Source: Elysia crispata
Lineage: Eukaryota; Mollusca; Gastropoda; Plakobranchidae
Length of the DNA stretch: 64,000 nucleotides
Assembly (NCBI GenBank): GCA_033675545.1
Contig: JAWDGP010002514.1
Span: forward strand, 620,001-684,000
Direction: 5' to 3'
Shown here: piece by piece, positions 37,901-49,900 of the stretch
How positions within the stretch are numbered: the first letter of the stretch is position 1
Layout of the letters: each line of letters begins with the position of its first letter
Made by a program: the position numbers and the translations under genes
The notes under the pieces: generated by a model
Database searches by the model: none
Seen by the model: only the letters and a program-made list of their open reading frames with translations
Told to the model about the DNA's origin: nothing

Positions 37901-40900
37901 ATACACAGCATGGACATATTCTGAATCAGTTGACTGTGCATCAATGTCTTTTCCCATAGCAGTTTCTGGTAGAGCAAAAATTATCATGATGCAAGTAAGA
38001 GATGGAGAAAAATTAAAGCATTTTATCTAAATACAAGTTTTTTTTCTTTCATTTTTTTCCTTTCAGTATTAGTTCCCATGTAGATATTTGTTTTGTTTTT
38101 TTTTGTGAAATTATAATTTGTTGAACATTAGTTTTTCTTTTCTTTTCAAATCTGATACAGATTTTAAATGGCTGAAACTCATGAATCTATTTTCAATTAA
38201 ATAAATGTACTTACTTTTTTAGATACAGATTTTAAATGAGTTACATTTTGGATCCAAACTTCTAAAAAACCTCCTTACAAATCAAACTGGTTTGTGATAC
38301 AATTTTCTGAAGAGGTATTTATAAAAACGAGTCAAAAGGTCTTAAAAAAAACAATTTATTTAAAATTAGCTATATAGCTTGTACAAATAATTTTCGACTG
38401 ATGTTTGCAAGCTTTTTCATTCTCATGTGAGACCAAGAAAAACTTGGTTGATGCTAAACAACTTAGAACTATTACAACTTCTGCTATCAGTTTTTTTTTT
38501 TTTTCAAATTTTTTATAAGCTTCAAGGGCATTAATAAATTCTTTAGAAAGTTATATGGACAAATTAATGCCCCTGAAAATCATTTTAAAACTTCTTCAAA
38601 TCCAAGTAAATCTTAGATAATAAGTTTAAAACATCCATATAGTTTAACTAAGTAAACTCTTTAATGAAAACCACACAAATTTCAATTTCTCCTTTTCTTT
38701 GCTTATACGAGGATAAAAAATCCTGGCAAATAATTTATTCTTTCTTGGTACTTTGTTGGCTTCTTAAATACCTCATAGAACACACAATTTATGAGCAACA
38801 CACCACCCTACTTTACCAAAAAAATATTACAAGACAATTAAGATGCTAAATCTAAACATAAAGGCTCAGAGGGCATACATCCCAAAGTGTATCAAACAGA
38901 GGCCTTACCTGAGATGATATCCAAGGCACAGAGAGCAACATCTTGGAACAGGTTAAACTGACCTCCCTTTGCAGCCTTGCCCTTCAATTTGTTCACCAGA
39001 ATATGTGATTTCTTGTTGAAGACATGTAAGAAATCGTGGAGGATATTAAAGTGGAATGTTGGAGTAAGCATCCTACGTCTACTTTTCCATTTGTTCCCAG
39101 TGCTGCAAGAGAAGAATAAAAAGAAAGAAAATAAACCAAAACACACATTCTTTCAGAGATTCTTGGAATAAAAAATTCAGAGTGTTGAATAGCCTGGAAT
39201 TAAAAAAAAATATAATGAATTATCAATTATAGTACTTTCATTAAAACTATATTCAAATAGCCTTCCCTAGCCAGGCAACTAATGGCTTAAAACGAATAAG
39301 TCAAGCTAAGTAAACTGAAAAGCAAAATACGGAAACAATGAAGCAAATCATTTTTTTTTTTTTTAAATAAAATATTCTCTGAGCTTTGTGAGATAGAAAA
39401 GAAGAATGATACTCACTAAAATTAAAAAAAAAACCCACCAATGTTGAGTAAGATATTTATGTCCTGCAAATTCACATTCTAAGTTTTAAGGGAACATTGT
39501 GAAAGTGAATAATTGCAAGTGTCTTCTAAATTTTTACCTGAAAATTGGGCAACCCCACAAATCAGGAAGTCCCCCCCAAAAAAAGATTTTTTTCCCGTTT
39601 AACTAAAACATTTTAGTTTTAAAAAAAGACTGAACTTCCCTCTTCAGTGGAGCAAAAATCTAAGACTTGAAGAAAAACTCAAAGAACCATTTAGCACAGG
39701 TTAACTCTTTGTTTCACAATTTCTGATTATGTTACCATAGATTGCCCCATCACTGTATCTGGCAGTACTGCACTAGAAGTAGACACACTAATTCCTGTTA
39801 TCTATGACTTCAATTAACTTATTCTTGAGGCTCACTTTCTCGATGCTCAATTTTTGAGAAAAAAAGTCTTTTTTTTTTGCATGGCATAACAGGAAGTACT
39901 TACAAATAAGATGCAGCTAGTCTCAAGTTAGATAAATGCTTCAAAATACTGATTATCCCACAACCCCAATCAGTCACATTTTCAGTCTTTAAATTCTAGA
40001 TGATCAGCATAGTGGGGAATAAATATCAATATCCCAATACATTTCATTTCAAGAACCATTCTGTATCTTCTTTTTTATACGAGTAATCCGCAGCAGGAAT
40101 AAATGTAAATTGTTAGAACCAATACTGTCTTAGATTGTTTCATGTGGGTCTAAAAGTTTCTAGGTAGCTTTCAATGCACCTACAAATAGCTTACAACAAT
40201 AGTGAGGGGATGTGGACTGTGAGCACAATGTATATGAAGTGTTTTTTCTTAATTTCATGCAAGCAAGGCGATAGAACGGTTTTTGTCATCCAGTAGGATA
40301 AATTGAGATGGAGATCAGCTACTTATTATTTTAGCAACCATTTTCATTTAAAACCTTTGCTTCTTAAATGAAGATATCATCCAGCCTCAAACATAAAATG
40401 TCTTTGAAAAAACTCCATTCCATCCTCTTGAGCAGATATAACTACAAGTACTACATCTAACTCCTTTTAAATCTTTTCATTTTTTTTCTGCCAAATGAAA
40501 TCAGCTTCTTCTACTTAATTGTACCAATCACAGTGATAAACATACATGGAATCATCATTGCATTCTGCCAGCATAGCAACCACCTAAGAGGATGAATGCT
40601 TGGATTAGAATAGCTTCAAAAGAACCACAAAATTCCACACTATTGAATAAAGCCTCACAGGGAATCAAAACCAACAGAAATGATTTTGGTAAAATTCTGC
40701 TACACTTAGAAATGAAGTTTCAGGACTTACATCATCAATGAGGCTAGAAATAAAAAAAATCCACAATCATGTTCAAAATGGCTGCATATTTTGAGTGATC
40801 AATCTCAAGGGATTTAAATGAGCCTAAAAGAAGAAAGTTGACTGTTAAAAAGCTAGAGGCATGTAAAATCAACAGAAAGAAGAAGTCTTAGGCGCAGGGC

Positions 40901-43900
40901 AAATTATCTTTTGTACCTTGTCAGGAGACCTGTCCCCAACCATGGATGTAGAAAGTTATAGTCAGGGGATTTGTCAATGTGCTTCATCCCACTCAGGACC
41001 ACCTGGATAATAGCAGTTGAAATACTGTTTAAATAAAAGTTTAAGAGAAGTTGTCTTTCGGGTTTTTACAAAAAATCCAAATGCTCCTGATCAAAAGGAT
41101 TTTTTTTCACTCTGCAAAAATCATGGTTGGGATAAAATGGAAAATGTCCAGAAAAAAGAACTAGCTAAGGAAAAAAAAATCAGTTTTCTTGGGATAAACT
41201 TAGGATTTCACTTAAAAAAAAGATTAAATACTTTGTCTTTCTTAAACATTTATCATCACATTTTCTTTAAAAATAAAGTAAAACAAATGTAGCACAAATT
41301 AGTCCATCAAATTAAGAAAGTTAAAAAATTGGAGAAGAATTTAGAATTATTTTTCTAAAATCTAATTGCCGTTATAAATATATCAACTGATATAACATAA
41401 TACATTGTTTTATTCCTGAATGAGTTGATACTGCATGGTGATCATTTTTCAAATATGATTATATGAAGATTAAAACTTATGTGAAGGACTTAATGGAGAC
41501 AGTTTACATTGAAAATCTGGTTGTAACAGACATCACTACCCTAAATCACACACATGAAATAGGTTTAAAATCACAATTCCATTGATTTATAACAATAAAA
41601 TTAAATTTAAAATGAATAATGTTGTCTATTGCAATGAAATGGAATTTTTAGAATAGCACAATTGAAATATTCAAGACCTGCTAAGTGAGAAAAAAATGCA
41701 TTTAACATTATCATTAACTCAGGAAAAAATTACAACATCAACAAAAATGCGTAGCTTTAAGTAAATTATTCAGTGGTTCAACAAATTTTAACCTTCGTTT
41801 CTATAAGTTTCATGCATTGTTATTACCTTGCACACCTATCTATTGTGACCATAGCCATCAGCAAACAAACATGCTTAAGTGTTACATAGGTATGTGTGTG
41901 TGTGTGTGTTGGTGTGACATTGAGAGTGCTGGTGCTGTTAAACTTAAAGTACAGGGGACACAATTTAGTGGGTATGAAAAAGAATGGTGATAGTGCTAGT
42001 GATTTGTGTGGGGACATTCCCTGCTGAAAATGATATAAGATGGTGATGACCATTAGTATAGCCTGTTATGAATTTATAATGATGAGATTAAAGACTAATA
42101 AAATAATTAATTATGGATTTATCTCATGATGACAATGATGAAGAGAATAAAGATAAAAATAAAAAGACATTATGCTTAGTAGAGGAACATAAGTCCCTCA
42201 AATCAGTTTGCAACAATAGTAATGCCAGTACAAAAAAGATGGAAAGAAAACAGTACTGGATAAGAAAAAAGAGTCATGGAAAAGGAGTGCTAAAAATGAG
42301 AAGAGAAATTTCTTTCAGCTTTCAATTTGAAGAAAAAGACGCCTCTAGAACAATTATTTAAAAGCAATGCATGAAGTCATAGCTATCAGGGAAAAGAAAA
42401 GCAACATATCGACCTAGTTTAGAAAAATAGGTAAAATACAACTGGAGGCAAGAAACACATAAAACCATGTGCCGAACACTTTAAGGAATCTCTAAACAGC
42501 TTATCTCTCGTGGAACCAGTTTATGATAATGTGAACAAACAGGGAAATTACACAAACACAAAAATTGAAACAAAAGTTAAGGACGGGATGGTGACAAGTC
42601 CAGGATAACAGCTGAGGCCCTAAAAGTAGATACAATATAGAAAACATTGCTCACAGTCCTTGGCCAGAAAACACAATGGAAGAATTGGAAAGAAGCTCAC
42701 CTAGAAAAAATTCAAAAGCAAGAAAACTTTACAGACTGTGGTAACTATGGAAGAATAACATTCCTCTCAATATAAGGTAAGTCTTAGCAGGATCATACTA
42801 GTTTAATTGAAAATACATCATGCATGGAGAACGGAGGTGGATCAATGCATCTTTTGGAGCACCTTGTTGTATATTAACTTTGTCAACCTTAAATAGGACT
42901 TCCATAATGAACAATCTGAGATCATTTTGTTAACACCATCACACTCCAGTGAGTATTGTTGCTGTTGAAATAATATATCTATGAAAACCAATGCTGATAC
43001 AAATGTAGATCTTAAACATCCAAACCATCTGCAATAAAAACAAGACTTTAATAAGACTGATACTTGTCATCTCTTTGTCTTCCTTTTAATTAACAAAAAG
43101 AACATATTTAAAGGAGACTAAATATTTTTATAGGGAATTCCTCTACAAAAACAAAACTCGATTAATTATCAAAGAAAGAGGAATCAAGACCTTAGCTTTA
43201 AAACTATCTGGGAAGCATCATGTATAGGGAACCTCATCAAGATAAAGATTTAGAGAGCAATGCTAGCATTTAGAATCATTAGAAAGATCAGGAAATTCAA
43301 GGAAATTAGATTGAGGACTGAGTCAAATTATTCAGTTGTAAAATGAAGTTAATTTTTTAGGGATGTGAAGAGAGGAGGTCCATATGATTAACTATTGCTA
43401 TGCTCTGAGAATGGATTTCTGTCTCCTAAATTTCCAAACTTTAACTTAAAGAAACTGAAAACAAGAGGACGGATGGGTTCACTATTAAAGCCCTGTGTGA
43501 GAGAACCAACCAAACTCAAGTGATGCGTAAATTACCATGTCAAAATGGAGATGGATACATATTTTATCCCCAGAAAATAAGTTTGAATATCATTACACAC
43601 GAGTTGAAACGAGGCGCTCAGCAAAAACATTAGAGAAACATATCGCATAAAGAAGCAAAGATTTAAGATACACGATATAAATAAAGAAACTGGACATGGG
43701 AAGGATTGCTCGGGTCACAGAAAGACGGAAGTCCATTGTTGGTTAAGGACGAGTAATAGGTTCAAATATAAATAAAGAAGAGAAGAAATTGGAGGAGGAG
43801 GAGAAGTGTATTGGTTCTGATAGCACAGCCAGGGTAGTACTTATATCATTGAACAAGTTGCATTTAAATTTAACAAAAACCAGCACCTTACGTTGAATTT

Positions 43901-46900
43901 ATGTGGCAGTTTATAAGAAAAGGTGAGCACTATCTATCATAATAGTTTAACATATAGTAAGCATCTCAAAGTATTTTCATAGTATGCGCAATTGAAAGAA
44001 TTTGTTTCTTAACCACAAACAAAATGTAAATTTTAATGTAAAAAAACAAAAGATATTTCAGCAAAACAAGAAGAAACATTATTATACTTCCTAAATAACC
44101 CAAAAATTTGTCAAGCGCTGTTGACAAGAAATAATACATTGTTAAAGAGCCTTTCATCTACAAGCTAGCTGTTGCATTTAAAAAAAGCACAAAAGTGAGC
44201 ACAAAAAGGCAAATATCTCAATGAACTGGTCTGAAGCAGTATTATGCTGCCAATAAACATCATACTGTAAAGAAGAAGACTTCCTTAAAAGTAAATAAAT
44301 ATGAAAATCTTTTCAAAGCTTAGCTAAGCAATGCAACAAAGAGTGTTTTTTTTTTTTTTTTTGAGATCACAAGTAGTCAGAGCATATTAAGATCAAGGAT
44401 ATATAGCAATAAGAGACAATATCAGTTTCGTTTTTTTTTAGTTTTTTTTTTAACGAACCATGATCAAATAGTTTAAATTAACAATTGTTTGACTATTATC
44501 ACTATTGATAATTCATGATGATGTAAGAGTTTAACTGTTATACTCAAAGTACATGCCAAATACAGTTTACATGAAAATGTAAAAACATCTCTTGTCATAT
44601 TTTACTTGCAGGTTTATTTCCTGGCCTAATTTTTTACAGTCTACGAAACAAATATTACACAATTCTACAAAGGATGACGACAATAATCAGTATTTCTTTC
44701 CATTTCATTTTACATTTTCACTGCACTCACTTTATGGATTATCTCTTATTGCCATATGATCGTTTAAAGCAACTTTAAAGAAATCGGAACATTTGGTGTA
44801 AACCAGAGTAAAGCGGTACAACTTAAAACTTAGTCATTGCTAAATATTTGACAAAGTTTCATCACAGTTGTGTACACTTGAGGGTTTCTTTTACGAAAAA
44901 TTATTTGAAGATTTTACTTTGTAAAAGTTCTAAAATTTATGTTTATAGGCCATAGTTTTATCATGCTTTGAAAAGAAGGATATTTATGATGAAACTGAAG
45001 AGAAAGAACTCATGCAAAGAATTAAAGAACAGAAAAATTCTCTGAAGTATTACAGTATGAACACAACATTAAAAACAGGCTTTGCTTGTGGAATTCACAT
45101 AACTTAAATTATAATCACTTTAATCTATTTTGTCATAAGGTTGTTGTAGGAACTGATAATGTTTGATTTTTATGCAAATTATTGATAATTTACTTTTTTG
45201 TTATTCAATTTATTTTTGTACTTCTTGTTACAAAGTAAGCACATTAGATGAGAAAGCATGTCTAACATGTTTAGGCACTTCCATGCTCATTGTGTACAAA
45301 GGTATTTTTACTTCACAAGTTTAGTATGTAAAATCATTTTATTGCAAAAAAAAAAAAAAAAAAAGCAAACCCAAAAACCCAAAAATAAGTGACTTCTGCA
45401 AAGATGTTTGATTACATTTATAGAATGTTATTTGTTACCTCATATTAGCAGAACTAGCACAAAAATGTGTATACACAAACACTCTAAGGATAACAGGAAG
45501 TGAGGGCTGATTGTACATACACATGTACTATAAACTTATGCACTGTTACCTCCGCATACATTGCTTTGAACACAAAGACCCTGGCATCATGAGCCAACCA
45601 AATGACTCCGATGCCAGGTAAACCGGAGCACAACTCAAGGAGCTGCAAGTACCACTCTGTAAGTAAGATACATACCAAAATCAAGAAGAAAAAAGTATCT
45701 GAAATCTTGCAGATCAAGACAAACGACCCCTAAAAAAAGTTTTGCAAATAGCAAACTTACAGAAAAAACGATTCAGGTAAGAGATTTAAGGTATCAAGAA
45801 GAGCAGAAGGGCATAAAATATTTTAAGTTCCTCCTTTGATGAATAATAATGGATGAATGTTTTTGCAAATGCTAAATTGGCAATATGATAAAAAATCAAT
45901 ACAGAAGAGATATCGTGAGTGAACCTTATATTTGATGTAACTAGAAATGAACACTATTTTTGTGACGAAATTTCCTTCATCTTCTTTTTGCACTTTCAGT
46001 ACATCTGTAACTTCATTATTTTCATTGAATTACATGGCGATTTAAAGGTTTAAATCTCTCTAAGCCATGCATAAATTCAGTTTGTTTATGGCTGGTTTGT
46101 CAGTTCGCATCATTCAGTTGAAAACAATTTTAAAGATTCGAAATTCACCCCAGCGATATTGCTAAGAGCAAGTGAGAGAGAGTTTATTTCATCTTGTTTG
46201 CATGTATGTCACAGTACTCGAGTGAGTGTGTGACTGTGTGGAGATTTTTAAAACAGAAAGTGAAGTCAGCCTGGACAGCAATTCTAAATAAGAATCCCCT
46301 ATAACATTTTGTCTTTAACAGAAAACCTAGAAAATTTTACAATAGTATTTTTTTTAATAGTGTTAGATCTTTATATAGTCCACTGTTTAAGTAGCAAAGA
46401 TCAAACGAGCACAACGTTTTTCAAAAGTTATGGTTCCACTGCATAAAACCTCAATATGGCAAATTGTACCAAATATTTTTTTCCCACGAACTAGTAATTC
46501 ACTATGTTTCGTACGGAAGACATTTAAAAACATATTATTCATCCAGAATTTCTGAATTCACTACTCAGCTTGTTCATCGCTGTACAAAATGCTGAATAGC
46601 ATTAAAGTAAAAAAAAATTCATGAGAAAAAGTTGAAAGCTGGATGGAGAGGTTGTAAAATGCGAAGAAAAAAAAAACAATGGAGGTAAAGGTCACAGCTG
46701 ATTCAAATTTTGTTTACAATGACACCTCCAGACATATTGGTGTTTTACACTATAAATGACAGCGCAAATTTTCTTATCTAGACAAGATAAACAATGTTGT
46801 GTTTTAAAAAGATGTCGGTTAAGTTTCCAGAGGGATCTTATTCAGAGGTTCTGAACGAACAGTAGTTATTAAAATGCATTGTAGTTTCCGTTCAAAATAT

Positions 46901-49900
46901 TCTTATTATTTGTTTGTAATTACTTTCAATCTAAATACTCCAAATGTGGCAAGTCTAAAGTAAAAAAAGTAATACCTATATTACCTGCAGTTTCCCCTTG
47001 CTGAGTTTAATATCTCATTTATATCGGAAGCAATGAAGATGAGTAAAAGCCTAAAGAAAAGGTTGTGATGAAAGAAAATGAAGAAACAATCAAGGTAAAA
47101 GCACCGCTTTGTTTGTGCGCTGTGAATCTATGAGCTATGGACATAAGCTTAGCGAAAATATACGGTCCAAAGAAGGTAAGAGCGAACAAATAAAAGAGGT
47201 GCTTTTGGGGAAAAAAAAAAAGCTTCAAGCAAAAGGTGTTGAAAAAGCTGCCAACTCCATAAAAGAAAACAACATGTGAAAAGATAATTAGAATGAAAGG
47301 TCAATAACTTGCATGCCAAATTGTAAGAACCAGGAGATTTGATGAGCGTCCACTGCAACATAATCAACATCCATTAATCAAATGGAGGACATCTGAAGCC
47401 TGAATTTTAGCATGACCATCTTTGATAGATTTGATATGAACTGTTATAACTACTGACAACATGCATCAACCACAGGAAAAGCGTCCAAGCTTTATGTAGA
47501 GGACGTGGAGGGAATGTTGCATTTTTTGAAAGCCTTGGACAGTTTTACCTCAGCATACTCAGATTTGAACACGCCGATCCTGACTTCGAAAGCCAACCAA
47601 ACGGCTCCGATGCCAGGACAACTGCTGGCTAAGTCAAGGATCTGTAAGAACCAGCCTGCAAGGAATAAACACATTGTTTTGAGAGATCAATGCCTTCAAA
47701 TAAGGCAAAACATAGTTTTTCAGATGCCTGGCTGTGCAAAGCTGTGAGAAATAGTTTATGCCCAGAAAGTTACAGAAACCGCACAAAGCATGTGTAGAGT
47801 TTCTGATACAAACTGTATGGCTAACGATCCCTTAACTGCTCGGTTTTGTTTATGCGACAGGTAGGCAGTGGTCGTGCTGTGTAGGTGTCATTTTTTATAA
47901 CCCTGGGCAAATTTATCATGGCCATTTTGTTGCGTCTTTAATGAAAAACCGAGAGTTGTTTATTCGTGGGTTCACGGGTTTGTTGGGGAGGAGGAGAGTC
48001 ATGTACACATTGAAGGTCCTTGAAACTGCGAAAATTATAATGGATGTTGGAAGCAATGAGGAAGAATTAAAAAAAACCTCTTTGATTCTAAGAGTCCCAG
48101 TATGGAACAATTTTAATGACAACATAAAAATCTAACATAAACTACAGGCGGGAGAGACAAGTTGAAAGCAAGCGCTAGCTATGCATGAAGCATTAGAGTT
48201 TATGGATACCTTGGTGTTAACGTGCGTCACGATAACTAAGCTTGGTCATGCTGCGAGATACATCGAGTTTGTGTTAGCACGCCGGGCACATTGCACAGTT
48301 ATCTCAGCGTACGCAGCTTTGAATAAAGTGATTCTGGCATCGCGACCCAACCAAATGGCACATATGCCGGGTAAATCACCTGTTATGTCTAAGAGCTGTA
48401 AGAACAACTCTGCAAGTCAGAAATATAATACATGTATAAGACTATTTGATTAAAAGTTCTTGAGTTGCAGTCCACAAAACGTCTGATCATGCGAACATAA
48501 TACAATTTTGGAAAATTCGCGAGAGAAAATGCCTGCAAACGTAACAAACATCTAGGCAATAGAAACCTCTTTCATAAGAGTTTGTAGTGAGGATGAAGTG
48601 AATCAGTAATAAAAAAAAGGTTGCATCATATTATTATTCTCGTGACATGAAAATCATGTAATGAATCTGTCATGCAAACTTTTTTTTTTTCGTTTTGACG
48701 ATATCGTTCACGTTAATTTTCATTGCATTCTAAAGCCTTTTTCGGCGAGGAATGAAGGAAAGCCATTGCAAACCATGTTGTATTGGTATGTTACTCATCA
48801 AAGATAATGAGCGTCTGGTTTTCAGACTGATGTGAACATAGTGATGCGCGCTCTGATAGACCGCGTATTTACCCGAGTTTCATGAAAAACGTGGCACAAA
48901 CCTCTAGACATTTTCATAACGACACAGATGTTGTTATGTCTATGTATGACTCTTTGTGGACTCAAAGTGCCAATAATTATTCCGAAGTTTGTTTTTGATA
49001 AGTGAATACATAAAGGACAAATACAACATTAAAAAAAAAATGGAAGAAGATTAGAATAACTGCACAGCAGATTAAAGTAAGCAATAATGAAAGGGTCGAA
49101 TATGAAATGTGATGATAGTGCTATGCTTTCCAGTCAAATAAAGCCTGTGAAAGTTACCATAAAAGTGTTTTCCGAAGATCATGATTAACATGTAATGCTT
49201 TTGTGAAGACCTATGATACATCGTTAAGTTCCTGTGAATCTGCTAATACTGGCTTAGAATAATGTAAGTGATTGATCCCGATGAATAACTTAGTGTGGAA
49301 GCAGCGACATGTATCGTTACATAAGAAGCTCACTCGTTTTACCTCAGTGTAATGAGCTGTAAATAAAAATTTTCAGGCATCGTAAGCCAATCAAACTGTG
49401 CTGACACCAGGCGAGCAGACGACTAACTTAAGGATAGATGAGCAAGAACCACTCTGAAATGGAGAAATGTATCACAATGAGGCCGGAGGTGTAGGATGAA
49501 GAGGCTCAAACTCTTGGTTAACATTAATAGTTCAACGGCAAAAAGTAGAGAATCGTTTATGAAAAAAATGAAAGCGAAAAAAAACAACACCAAACCATCA
49601 CCTTGATTCACTAACAAAATATATGAAAGTCAAGAGAGGCTGTAGAAATAGATCTTTTGTTCTTTATCACCTCAATGTTAAACTCATGTCAAACCGTAGC
49701 CGTTTACAGACGTAATAGGATTCCGCTCACATTTGCTTGTGTAAAACTAATGACTGATCGATGTGGGCGTCTATAAGGTTCCTTGGAGACCAAACGTGAT
49801 CAGTTATCCACTCAGCAACTCCTGCTTGAAGTAAAGGAGTTTGGTTTATCAAGGACTGAAGATAACAAGCTCAAGTTTCGGCGCACAAAACCACACATGT

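Noticed and set aside
45484-45717. Minus-strand frame running from intron through exon 2f with a hydrophobic N-terminus, like an alternative membrane anchor
   Set aside because: The hydrophobic part is the translated polypyrimidine tract before the acceptor. The GT-AG site and exact 107-nt size shared with the other copies fit an internal exon better. Exon 2e shows the same read-through by chance.
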